From: Hexactinellida sp. DTS-2022
Taxonomy: Eukaryota; Porifera; Hexactinellida
NCBI GenBank assembly: GCA_028753945.1
Contig: JAPNXP010000002.1
Location: 9,114,001 to 9,178,000, forward strand
Direction of reading: 5' to 3'
Length of the DNA: 64,000 nucleotides
Below are positions 34,915 through 45,909 of the stretch, one piece after another. The position numbers were made by a program, and so were the translations under genes. The notes below the pieces were generated by a model. The model saw only the letters and a program-made list of their open reading frames with translations, was not told the DNA's origin and made no database searches. The stretch's first letter is position 1. Each line of letters opens with the position of its first letter.

Positions 34915-35360
34915 TATGGCCAAACTATACTCAAGAATGACATTTTAGATTAGGTTGTTTTTGGATAGTAACCCATAAAGTAAACTAGCATTAATAATTT
35001 CAGCTGAATCTGACTCATACTTTTGACGTTGCACCCTTTTTAGAGCTTAGGAATGTGTGCATCATCATCAAAAGGTCAGTTTTAAAATGGACGATCATAA
35101 CCTTTGGTCTAGATTTCACAAATTTGGTTCAACATGTTTGAAACCAAGTGTAAATGAATGAATACATATGTACCTTTATAGAAACACGAATATTTAATAT
35201 TTTGGCTCTAAACTTTCAGAGTTACAGCACTTTCAAGTCAAACTTCGACCCCAAAACTACGAAAAAGTGACGTTTGTCAGTTGAAATCCGACTTCAAAGT
35301 GCTGTAACTCTGAAAGTTTAGAGCCAAAATATTAACCCAAAGATAGATATAATACTGAGG
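34915..35360. repeat. Family H copy with a 40-bp perfect hairpin
   Basis: The inverted arms 35194-35233 and 35296-35335 are perfectly complementary over 40 bp (TTAATATTTTGGCTCTAAAC... with its inverse), with a 62-bp loop. The surrounding sequence matches the repeat at 26790-28210. Confidence 0.8.
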
Positions 35361-35589
35361 GGCCTATTCTGTTAATTAAGGGAAATAATTTATTGAACAC
35401 TTGTAGACTTTGAGAATAGTAAATTTAAAAATGTTCAGGCCATCACCGTAGAATAGAGAGGACAAAATATCGATTTCGGTTCATCAATTTATTTATATTG
35501 CTAATTTAACGAATTTTCTCATGCATATAGCATTTTCCATAGAATTATAAACATAAGGCAAAGGCACGCTCTCCAATTAAGGACCAGGG

Positions 35590-35870
35590 ACCTCATTCAC
35601 TATGCTACATATACTTAAACTAATACCTAAAGTAAGTAAACTTATTTTTTGCTTAAAAATTAAGTATAAACTAAATATTTTCTCTACTTAGTTAGCTAAA
35701 TGTAATTTGATATTCACGAAGCAGAACTAAGTAAATACATAGTTTACTTAGTTTTAGCTCAAGACTAAGTATAAAACTAAAAAATAACTAAGTATTTTCA
35801 ATACTAAGTAGTAAACTAAGTTAGGATTCACGAAGCTAGACTAAGTATACATAGTTATTTTGTTTTTGTT
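35590..35870. repeat. Small palindrome-rich MITE (CTAAGTA iterations)
   Basis: ATTCACGAAG occurs at about 35712 and 35828, with many ACTAAGTA/TACTTAGT iterations between and a GACCTCATTCAC start. Boundaries are not fixed. Confidence 0.45.
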
Positions 35871-35934
35871 TAAATAATTGAAATAGCTAACAAATCATAT
35901 ACTTTAAAATTATTTATACATATCTAATAGGCTA

Positions 35935-36060
35935 TCACTAGCTGGGTACCCGCGCTTCGCCGCGGTGTTCAAATTCACTTGATGTCTTATAATAAGTAAA
36001 TAATCATATTTACATATGTTATTCATAGCATTACTAATAGCCGAAGCGCCGCCCTCCGCC
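35935..36060. other. GC-richer retroposon-like scrap
   Basis: Contains CTGGGTACCCGCGCTTCGCC followed by AT-rich sequence. It resembles the 3' ends of some invertebrate non-LTR elements, but there is no coding sequence and no poly-A to prove this. Confidence 0.3.
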
Positions 36061-36169
36061 ACAAAAAACATTCTTGATAGTTCCTGAAAAATACCATTAT
36101 GTTCCAACAAACTTGTCATCAGGAGCGTATTTGACGGGGGTATTTGAATCGAAAAATATAAATCTTTTC

Positions 36170-37795
36170 GTTGGATAATGGGTTATAATTAGTGTACATT
36201 GCTTACTTGCGGAGGATTTAAGCCATATTATTATTATAAATGAGTTTGCTCTTAAAGTGTTATATTCGTGTACATTGATTACTTGGGAAGGATTATAAGC
36301 CATTTTATTATTAAAAATGAGATCGTTGGGACAGTTGTTATAATTCGTGTACATTGCTTACATGGGTAGGATTATAAGCCATATAATCATTATAAATGAA
36401 ATCGTTGTCATAGGGGATATAATTAGTGTACATTGCTTCCTTGGGAAGGATTAAAAGCCATATTATTATTAAAATGAGATCTTTGGGACAGTTGTTATAA
36501 TTCGTGTACATTGCTTACATGGTAGGATTATAAGTCATATTATTATTATAAATGAGTTCGTTGGCAAAGTGTTTATGATTAGTGTACTTTGCCTACTTCC
36601 TTAGGATTACAAGCCATATTATTATTATAAATCTGTTCGATGGCATGGGTTATAATTAGTGTACATTGCTTACTTGGGTAGGATTATAAGCCATATTATT
36701 ATTATTTATGTCATCATTGGCACCGGGGTTATAATTAGTGTACATTGCTTAGATGGGCTGGAGAATAAGGCATATTATTATTATAAATGAGATTGTTGGG
36801 ACAGTTGTTATAATTCGTGTGCATTGCTTACATGGGTAGGATTATGAGCCATATTATTATTGTAAAAGAGTTCGTTGGCACAGGGCTTATAATTAGTGTA
36901 CATTGCTTAGTTGGGTATATTAGAATCAATAGTAATTTTATAAATGAGATCGTTGTCAATTGTGTTATAATTAGTGTACTTTGCCAACTTGCTTAGGATT
37001 AAAAGCCATATTATAATAATAAATCTGTTCGTTGGATAATGGTTATAATTAGTGTACATTGCTTACTTGGGTAGGATTATAAGCCATATTTTTATTATAT
37101 ATGTGATCATTGGCACCGGGGTTATAATTAATGTACATTGCTTAGATGGGCTGGAGTATAAGGCATATAATAATAATAAATGAGATTGTTTCAAAGTTGT
37201 TCTAATTAGTGTACATTGTTTACTTGTGCAGGATTATGAGCCATATCACGTTTAAAAATGAGTTCGCTGGCACAGGGATTATAATTAGTGTACATTGCTT
37301 ACTTGGGAAGGATTATATGCCATATTATTATTAAAAATGAGATCGTCGGGACAGTTGTTATAATTCGTCGACATTGCTTTCATGGGTAGGATAATAAGCC
37401 ATATAATCATTATAAATGAAATCGTTGTCATAGGGGTTATAATTTGTGTACATTGCTTACTTGGGAAAGATTATACGCCATATTATGATGAAAATGATAT
37501 CGTTGGGACAGTTGTTTTAATTCGTGTACATTGCTTACATGGAGAGGATTATATTATAAGTCATATTATTATTATAAATGAGTTCGGTGGCAAAGGGTTT
37601 ATAATTAGTGTACATTGCATATTTGGCTAGGATTATAAGCCATATTATTATTATAAATGAGTTCGTTGGCACAGTGCTTATAATTAGTGTACATTGCTTA
37701 GTTGGGTATATTTGAATCAATAGTAATTTCATAAATGAGATCGTTGGCATAGTTGTTATAATTAGTGTACATTGCTTAGTTGTGCATCATTATAC
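36170..37795 (+). repeat. Satellite array, about 79-bp unit, about 20 copies
   Basis: GTGTACATTGCTTAC, GGATTATAAGCCATATTATT and AAATGAG(A/T)TCGTTGG recur in that order about every 79 bp over 1.6 kb. Units vary by substitutions and small indels, giving only chance frames. It ends near CATTATACGCATTG. Confidence 0.9.
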
Positions 37796-38690
37796 GCATT
37801 GATGTTTATTACATTTTTGCGCAGGGTTTATATGTATTGTAGATCACTTGGTTTGGAGGCGGTCACTATAAGTACCGTATTTCCCTGAATTCGGGTCGAT
37901 ATAATGGCATTGATATGTTAAAATTATATCACATAGTAAATAATTGGAGAGTAATTCCATTGTTTTTGGCAATTTCGGAGTGTTTATTTTCGGTGAGAAC
38001 CATTATATCGAGCCTAAATATGATGTTCTAGATTTATCAAAATACTTCCAGGATAAATTTGACCTTCGATAACAATTAGCGCGGGACAATTATTTGATGC
38101 AATACTGTGTTTATTTATTTAGAAGATTCTGAATTTCTTGCAATACCAATATGATATTGTGGTTCATTTTTATTTCATTAATTTTATATTATTTCATATA
38201 CCGGAGTGTAAAATGAAGTCAAATTTCAATATTTGTTTCACATCTCATTTGTAACGTTGGTTGCTTTGTTTAATTTCAAAAGTGGTTTACAGATTATGAG
38301 CAGACAACACTAGGTAATAAAAGATATTGAATTGGAATATATTCTTAGGTACTTTTCAATAATATTGTATAATATGACTCGTTTCTGTGTTGCAGATATT
38401 TCCCGAAATTGAATTCAAGAATGAAAATGAGAATTTTATATTTATACGTTTCACACGAAGTGGCCTGAATGTTCTAACGGCCTATATAGCACATCATTTT
38501 TGGGTATTTTCCCTATTAGGGGCCATGTTAACAACTTATTATTCAAATGTGCGATTTATTATTATATTGATAATTATGGGACCATGGATAAAAGTTAATA
38601 TACTATATTTGTATTACATCATGATCAAATCAAAACTATAAAATAAAATTCCAAAAGAGGTCAAATGGTGAAAATAAATCATATACTTAT
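37796..38690. other. No gene recognised
   Basis: A TACCGTATTTCCCTGAATTC stretch near 37872 and CCATTATATCGAGCC near 38001 hint at a small inverted-end element. Nothing else is seen. Confidence 0.35.
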
Positions 38691-39177
38691 AGCAGGGCAA
38701 ATTGAGCCAATATTTTGGAAGGATGTGGACATCCCGGAACAAAGCACCAAATTTTTTCTACATACAGACCATTGCTTGGGTTGGGCACTGGATTTTTGGT
38801 AGGATCCACTTCCGCCGGATACATTATGACCTCCATCAAGCATTTTCAAAATGACCTATTTAATATTTTTCGGGCAAAAGCCCGCATTCACGAACTCATG
38901 TCAAATGACTTCGTATAAGGTTATTATATGCATAGTTGCAATCAGAACATTGTGCGCTGTCGAAAGATGGGTCACTTTGTAGGGTTGCTATAATTTATGT
39001 GAATGGAATGTTCAACATTCCACCGTTGTCAAGGAAACTTTCTAATCTGAATATAGTCATGTGACCCCTCTAATTAACGGAAATTCCATGCTGATTACGA
39101 ATATATTATTTCCAGATTGGACTAAATATTTCTTTAAAAGTTATATTACATTTAGTGGTTAATAATTAGCTAACTTA
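38691..39177 (+). repeat. Left arm of a 5.2-kb inverted-repeat unit
   Basis: About 480 bp starting AGCAGGGCA and ending TTAATAATTAGCTAA. It matches the reverse complement of 43441-43908 with moderate divergence (for example GACATCCCGGAACAAAGCAC and TTCAACATTCCACCGTTGTC in both). Confidence 0.85.
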
Positions 39178-39393
39178 AGAATGAAAAGTGGATATTGTCA
39201 TAAATTTGTCTATCATGTCCCTTCGTTTCAATTGTCTATGTAGCCCAAATAAAATAAATCGGACTTTATGCTAATCAATTATTTGTCCCATCATAGGCGC
39301 TAAGTTTGGGGTTTGGGGGGGGGACGACTCCCGGGCTTGTCGGTTGATTTATATTTTGTATGAAGGTGGTCATTTTGATCGACCAAGGGGTGA

Positions 39394-39985
39394 TAGAGGG
39401 TGAGAATCACGTTTGTTTACTCATTATACCCAGAATTAGTTTCTGAAGAAACAAATCTGGAACTATTTAGTAAACCTCCCGTTATCTCTGGCCCCAAATC
39501 TCTGGCCCTTCCTGTTTTCCATTGTTTCACGGGATGTGATACTACATCTGCATTCTTTGGGAGAGGCAAGTGGTCAGCACGGGAGGTTTGAAATTGTTAT
39601 CATGATGTGACATTTGCCTTTACCTACATGGCACTCAACCCTTATACAAAAGTAGAATGAGATGCTCAGCATTTTTAGCTGCTGGAACGCTTTACAGATA
39701 TTCTTTATGATAAAGCAAGCAATTTGCAGTATGTGGATGAAGGAAGAAAATAAATGTTTTGTCAGGAGAAAACAATTGAGAGAATACCGCTTACCCGGGA
39801 TGCACTACTACAACACACAAAACGAGTTGCATATCAGTCTGGGATATGATGCACTAGTGAGCAAAATGAACAACGGGTACCTACTCCAGAAGGTTGGGGC
39901 TGTACTATTGATGATAAAAACCAATCATGGGATCCTACTCTAAACCACGACAGAATGGGCTTTGTGGACGCATTACAATTTGAAT
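39394..39985 (+). pseudogene. GCDTTSAF-family protein, N-terminal part
   Basis: Frames read SLALPVFHCFTGCDTTSAFF then GRGK, later YDKASNLQYVDEGRK, IPLTRDALLQHTKRVAYQSG and PEGWGC.. WDPTL. I recognise this order as a widespread multi-copy invertebrate protein family whose C-terminus is cysteine-rich. It has several stops and frame changes and is cut by a tandem array and a hAT insertion; the remainder is at 42960-43146. Function unknown, probably transposon-borne. Confidence 0.55.
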
Positions 39986-40109
39986 AGAAAATAATTAAAT
40001 AGAGCGAACAGAAAAATTGATTTAGGAAATAAAGAATAAGGAATTGAGAATAGTGAAAATGAAAGCAAATGAATGACTGTTTTTTGACCAGAGTAAAGAA
40101 AAATAGCTC

Positions 40110-40273
40110 TACGTAGAAAAAGGGCTCTATGTACAATAAAGGGCTCTGTGTCAATAAAGGACTCTGTGTACAAAAAAGGGCTCTATGTACAATACAGGGC
40201 TTTGTGTACAATACAGGGCTCTATGTACAATAAAGGGCTCTATGTACAATAAAGGGCTTTGTGTACAATATAG
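40110..40273. repeat. 20-bp tandem array, left part
   Basis: About eight units of GGGCTCTATGTACAATAAA type. The array resumes for about four units at 42757-42835 on the other side of the hAT insertion. Confidence 0.85.
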
Positions 40274-40469
40274 CAGTGCTTCTCAAAAATTTTCATGTCG
40301 CGGACCAATAATTTCGCTATCACAATTACACGGACCACGCATATTTTCGCGAAAATACGCGCAGTTTCGTCCTTAGTAAATATTTGTTTATTGTTATGTT
40401 TCAGCATTTATGACACGTGTAAATTATCAATTGTCTTTAATCAAAGGTAATTATATAAAGAGTTTATAA

Positions 40470-42347
40470 TTAATGTGAACTGTGCGCCTGCTTCGATTTG
40501 ACGTGTTCATCTAGTCTTGGCTCGATTGAGGAGAGTGCGACACGTAATGGAGACCTAATATCCAGTTAATTTCTATACTTTGTTTTTATAACACTCATTG
40601 TTGAAAATCCCATCTCACAAAGGTAAGTAGATGGAAATGGGAGAATAACTTTCAGAGCCAGCTCGCAAAGTTCTGGATATTCGGGTCTAATTTTTATCCA
40701 AAATTCAGCGAATGTTACTTGACTGTCAAAAATATTTTTTAATCCTACATCCCCAGCCAGTTGCAATAAATTGTCTTCTAAATTAACACTCAAATTATCC
40801 TTCAACGGCAAAAAGGGATTACAGATCCAACCGTTTCCTTTTCTAGGATCTTGCTCTTTGGGGAATTAAAATTCAAAACGCTCAACTAGTGATTTCAAAT
40901 GTTCCCCTGTGACATTTCTTAAAGATGTACCATCAAGTCCACTGTCACTAGCTATGGTTTCTGCTAAATTTGTAAACATATCGTAGCAATCTCGTGAGAT
41001 CCACTCTTGCCATACAACTAGCTTTCGTTTAAAACCGTCAATTTTGTTTATTGTTATAAAATTTGTTGCCATCCTACCCTGCATTGACCTGTTGAGCTCA
41101 TCAAGTATTGCGAATATATCAGACAGATATGCAAGTTTTGCATTCCAGTTTATATCTCCAAAATGTTCGGCCCATTTGGGTCTTTTATCCTTCAGAAATA
41201 TTGTTAGTTGGTTTCGTAGCTCAAAAACTCTTGATAACACTTTTCCTCTGGATAGCCAACGTACTTCAGCATGCAAGAGGAGTCGAATATGGTCAGCCCC
41301 CATCTGATCACACAAGGAAGCAAATAAGCGTGAATTCAAAGCATTCGCCTTTACATAGTTCACAACCTTCACAACTTCATAAAGTACATGGTTGAGTTCC
41401 GCTGACATCTTCTTTGTAGCTAGGATTTCTCGGTGAATAAGACAGTGTGTTGACTCGCATTCTGGTGCTACTTCTTTAATTTTTGTAACAACGCCCGAAT
41501 GTCGAGTCATTGCAGCCGCTCCGTCAGTACATACTCCAACACAAAATTTCCAAGATAGTCCTGATTGATCAACGATATAGTCATTCAAAGCTTTGAAAAT
41601 TTCAGAACTAGTTCTATTTGTTGGCTTTGAAATCGAACAGAGATACTCTTCTTTCACATTACCACAGTGATCGAAACGGATATATAATAGCAAAATAGCC
41701 AAATTCGCCACGTCAGTAGATTCATCAATCTGTAAAGAATACCATTTGGCTGATTTTATTTGTTCGATCAGTTGTTCTTCCATGTCACAAGCAAGATCCC
41801 CTATTCTTCTAGCAACTGTATCGTTTGAAAGTGGAACCCGGGCAGTTATCTTTGCTGCAGACTGACCCAACATTTCTTGGCAAACATCACCAATACATCC
41901 AACCAATAGCTGTTCTCCAATAATGTAGGATTTTTTTGCCCTGGCAATACGTAGAGATACCTTGTATGAAGCTCGCAGTGCTGAAACATTTGTGTGAGAG
42001 GAAACATACATTTGTTTCTGGCTGCCTTTAAATTCTTCACTCTTTCTTTGGAAAAACTCTATCGGCTTTGAAATCAAATCTTTGTGTTTCGTTTGTAAAT
42101 GTCGACTGAGTTTTGAAGGCTTCAAAGCTTCATTCGACAAAACCTCACGACAAACAACACACTGAGGCTTTGGTAATTCACCATCACAGATGGAAGTAAA
42201 TCCAAATCGGATGTATGATATGCCGTATTTCCGGGTGATTCTCGTACATCTTTTGGTGATAGGTTGTTTATCGATAATTACATTATCCTCATCATCTTCT
42301 GAAATATCGTGATCATATTCCCGATTATTTATTAGAAAAGTATCCAA
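40470..42347 (-). pseudogene. ZBED5/SCAND3-like hAT transposase with two in-frame stops
   Basis: One uninterrupted phase of 626 codons (stop at 40470-40472). It has an N-terminal BED-type finger (CVVCREVLSNEALKPSKLSR followed by H..H), WYSLQIDESTD with the catalytic Asp, GVCTDGAAAMTRHSGV, CLIHREILATKK, EVRWLSRGKVLSRV, and the C-terminal hAT dimerisation block (LCEMGFSTMSVIKTKYRN..ALSSIEPRL). The only defects are TAA codons at 40866-40868 and 40566-40568. Length and domain order fit hAT transposases of the ZBED/FAM200/SCAND3 type. It looks recently dead. Confidence 0.93.
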
Positions 42348-42356
42348 TTGTCCCAG

Positions 42357-42650
42357 CTTTCTTTTGGCCTTAGCAAATCTCGGTTCAATAAAACCAAATA
42401 AATTCTAGATATTTTGAAAGGTACATTCTTTTCTAACAATATTACAATTGAAGCCCTAACATATTGTGGAAGATAATAATTATGTTTATATTTCACGCTT
42501 ATTGGTTTATGTTTGTAGAATTGATGAAATTATATCAGCATTCTAGGAAGTAGAATAAGTGATCATAATTTGTTAATTTTGAATGAAAGTTAAGGAAATT
42601 CTATATAATCCCCCAAATTGTGCAATAACAACAACAAATTGGTGATTGAA
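42357..42650. other. hAT 5' subterminal region
   Basis: Non-coding, between the transposase start and the right terminal repeat. It probably held the promoter; no specific box can be assigned. Confidence 0.35.
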
Positions 42651-42959
42651 ATCGATCAAATAGAATATTGAATAAGTTTCAGGATCTTTACGCGGCCCAG
42701 TAACAATTTCCTCGCAGCCCAGTAGTGGGTCGCGGACCACAGTTTGAGTACCACTGCAATAAAGGGCTCTATGTACAATAATGGTTTCTGTGTACAATAA
42801 AGGGCTCTGTGTACAAAAATGGGCTCTGTGACGTTATCCGATTATTAACCGATTACTATAATTCGCTTATATTCAACTTCCTCTGTAATTTTCCTTGCTC
42901 AATTTCTGTTTGACTCAGATTTCCATTGATTTTACATTTTTTTTTTCATTTTAGATTTA

Positions 42960-43146
42960 ATTTCCTTTATAATTCGCATGTTGTCACAGAGCCTATTTTG
43001 ACTAGGTTTCCTATATGGAACAGTTTACCTGTGGCTTCAAAGGCATGCAATGAATTCGTAAAATATAGTTTCAAGGGTAGAAGTGACTTTGGCGGTAGAT
43101 GCGCGTGGAGAAAAGCGTGTTGGATATGCACAGAACTTTGTAGTTA
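42960..43146 (+). pseudogene. GCDTTSAF-family protein, C-terminal cysteine-rich part
   Basis: Reads PIWNSLPVASKACNEFVKYS then GRCAWRKACWICTELC, which continues the WDPTL segment at 39940 and matches the CXC-like tail of that family. It is separated from the N-terminal part by the tandem array and the hAT insertion. Confidence 0.55.
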
Positions 43147-43440
43147 AACTGTGAGAAGAAATATTTTTAGTGACATGGTACGAACCATAAATTTAGTATA
43201 CCATCACAACAGGGTATTATACAGGAGTAGAATTGAACACTCCCAACTGTCCTAAGGTCACTATAGTATGAATTTGGTATGCCTAAAAGGTTAGTTTTGT
43301 ATTACTCTATGGGGACATTCGGAAGTTTTTGCGCTCCTAGACGAAAACATATCCCAATTTAAACTCCTCTAGGCGTATGGCGCGCTCCTGGATAAAACCC
43401 TGCATCACAGTATTCACACAAAACTCACTTTATTATTTAC
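43147..43440. other. No gene recognised
   Basis: A short inverted pair GCGCTCCTAGACGAAAAC / CTCCTCTAGGCG lies at 43330-43400; nothing else is seen. Confidence 0.35.
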
Positions 43441-43908
43441 TAGCTAATCATTAACCACTAAATGTAATATAACTTTTAAAGTAATATTTAGTCCAATCTG
43501 GAAATAAGATATTCGTGATCAGCATAGAATTCCCGTTAATTAGAGGGGTCACATGACCATATTCAGATTAAAAAGTTTCCTTGACAACGGTGGAATGTTG
43601 AACATTCCATTCTCAGAAATTATAGCAACCCTACAAAGTGACCCATCTTTCGACAGCGCACACTGTTCTGATTACAACTATGCATATAATAACCTTATAC
43701 GAAGTCATTTGACATGAGTTCGTGAATGCGGGCTTTTGACGAATAATATTAAAGTGGTAATTTTTGAAAATGCTTGATGGAGGTCATAATGCATCAGGCG
43801 GAAGTGGATCCTACCAAAAATCGAGTGCCCAAGCAATGGTCTGTATGTAGAAAAAATTTGGTGCTTTGTTCCGGGATGTCCACATCCATCACATAATCTG
43901 CCCTACTA
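43441..43908 (-). repeat. Right arm of the 5.2-kb inverted-repeat unit
   Basis: Inverse of 38691-39177, ending at CTGCCCTACT. With the left arm it brackets the GCDTTSAF protein, so these may be long terminal inverted repeats of one DNA transposon. No target duplication could be identified outside the arms. Confidence 0.85.
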
Positions 43909-44380
43909 TTAGAATAGTCATGAAAAAAAGGGATTTACTTGAACTTTCAGACAAACCTATATGGACAGTTTACGAATAATAATTTGGGCTGCCACACTGT
44001 GAGGCAATTCGGAGTATACGGTCAAAGATGTAAATATTTTTGTTGCACACATTGTGCGCCGAGTGTTTGCACCCTATTATATAATCCTACCGATAATACT
44101 GGTCATCGAGTGTTGCTGCGGGTTGGGCGCGGGTCAACCCTGTTTTGGTGTTCATGGATTTGTTGCGCGTTTGTCTCCAGTTCTGCAAATGAAAGCTGAG
44201 TTTGTATATGAGCATTTGAATTCAACATTCAATTTGATACATGAAGTTGGAAGATTCGTTAGTTGTTTATTAATGTCATAACTTTTCCAAGAATCAAAAG
44301 GTATAAACTCTAGGTTTTGACTATATGTGTATGATTTATTGTGTAGGTTCTAACCTAATTCTTTTAACCAAACATTTTGG
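43909..44380. other. No gene recognised
   Basis: Overlapping frames at 43939-44281 show no known motif. Confidence 0.35.
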
Positions 44381-44389
44381 AGTTCTCTT

Positions 44390-44475
44390 AGAACCCCGAA
44401 TATTGGGGCACTCCCTCGTGTAGGGGCGTTGAGCGCTTGGACGGAGGTGCCCCGTTACGCGGGGTTCCACTTTGA
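44390..44475. repeat. Tigger-type terminal repeats, short inverted pair
   Basis: GAACCCCGAATATTGGGGCA and TGCCCCGTTACGCGGGGTTC form an imperfect inverted pair of the kind that ends Tigger/pogo elements. The same motif appears at 49360-49490. Confidence 0.5.
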
Positions 44476-44506
44476 TCGATAAATATTCGATGATTTTCAT
44501 TGATCA

Positions 44507-44605
44507 TCGATTGGATTGGATTGGATTGGATTGGATTGTCAGATAACATCAACGATTGGATTGTAATCGATATCAATTGCTAAAATTGACATCGATTGGA
44601 TTGGA
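44507..44605. repeat. TTGGA microsatellite
   Basis: (ATTGG)n runs at 44511-44538 and again, shorter, near 44595. Confidence 0.75.
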
Positions 44606-44609
44606 TTAA

Positions 44610-45215
44610 TTCTCTTACAGTATCTCATGATGATGGGGCTAATAATGATGTCAATGATGTGGAGGACGTTGATAATATTTCTATCAAATTTTCTTGTATT
44701 GATATTGCAGATAAATATAATTCAATTGAACGAGTTTTAGACGACGATGTTGATTATTTGATGATAACGCAATGAATCCCGTATATGTTGATACAAATTG
44801 TATCAATACCTGAAGCATTATATGATGTTCCATCTGATCCAAATAATATTGGCACATGTATTTCTTTCAATGAAGTCCCTGAAGAAGAACGGACTCAGAT
44901 TATTCTTGAAGTGCCCCCTTCCAGTAATCTTCACAAATTTGAAAAAATCAACTTGCACTCTTGTTACGCAAGTTAAAGTTTGTCAGCTTCGAATTACACC
45001 TCTTTAATCAAAGGGCATTCGCACTAAAGTATCAGGTCATAACCGGAGTATATTTTCAAAGCTATATGGAAGCATTCACCAAAAGAGCATTTTGCTTCAA
45101 GAGTGATGAACATTTGTTTGTTGGTGAATTTTCTGAACTAATTAATCGAGTTGCTCAGAATATTCTTGTCTCTCGCGAAATGATTTTAAAAAGAGCTTTT
45201 TCCATTAGTAAATAA
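44610..45215 (+). pseudogene. Degenerate coding remnant, unknown family
   Basis: Acidic and coding-looking stretches occur in shifting frames: DDGANNDVNDVEDVDN, IERVLDDDVDYLMITQ, SFNEVPEEERTQIILEVP, LVTQVKVCQLRITPL. Several stops. No family recognised. Confidence 0.35.
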
Positions 45216-45328
45216 TTCCTCTGATCCTTATACTACAAGCGATCTTTCCTAATGTAGATTTGCAAAAGATGATTGTACTTAAGGTTCGTACCCTTAGCTA
45301 TAAAACTCGAAATACTCATGTTTAGAGT

Positions 45329-45591
45329 TACCTTATTTATTCGAATAGTAGCCTCTATTCGAATAATCGCCTACCTCCAATAATCGCCCCCCTAAAGTAG
45401 CAAGTAAAAATTTATTACTGCTACCCGGAGTAAACATTTATATCCAATATAACTCACAATACGATTATCAACCGATTATCATAAATAAATTGTAATAAAA
45501 TGTGATATTCTAGAAAATAGCTCAAAATTATTGGTCCAAAAATGGAGTAAAAACAATAATCGCCTAGGCTACTATTCGAGTAAATACGGTA
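45329..45591. mobile_element. TA-type MITE family E, copy 2
   Basis: 263 bp, TACCTTATTTATTCGAATAG ... CTATTCGAGTAAATACGGTA. It has the same interior as copy 1. Confidence 0.8.
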
Positions 45592-45909
45592 TATCCCTTA
45601 TTCACTGTGATTGTCGAAGGATTTATATCCTTACATCTTGGAGGATTCTGAATATTATTCACTTTTACAATTCTGAAATAATTAATTTATACAAGTTTGA
45701 CCTTCAATATATTTTCTTGCTGAACAATACTTACACATAATGAATTTGCAATCCCATCCCTTTCTCTGAACCTAGACCTACACTAATCTCAAGGCCCTTG
45801 AGATTAGTATAGGTCTAGGGGTTTATTGTGAAGGGTTTATTGTGAAATAATAATATTTCGATTTTTTATGATGTTTTTGATTTTAATTGAACATTTGCTG
45901 CTATCTTAA

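Larger units (their letters stand above)
40274..42756 (-). mobile_element. hAT element (BED-finger type) with target duplication
   Basis: The ends are CAGTGCTTCTCAAA (left) and TTTGAGTACCACTG (right). The flanks CAATATAG (40266-40273) and CAATAAAG (42757-42764) match at 7 of 8 positions. It lies within a 20-bp tandem array. It carries one transposase gene in reverse orientation. A 328-bp derivative sits at 33988-34315. Confidence 0.93.

Noticed and set aside
36170..37795. CRISPR-like array
   Set aside because: Units are continuous and diverged, without constant repeats separated by unique spacers, and the context is eukaryotic.
40470..42347. Stop-codon reassignment or readthrough of TAA
   Set aside because: Other genes in the window end normally and only two TAA interrupt this frame, so ordinary inactivation is simpler.
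44507..44605. TTGGA repeat as an internal telomere
   Set aside because: It is not a known telomere unit, is short, and sits beside similar microsatellites.
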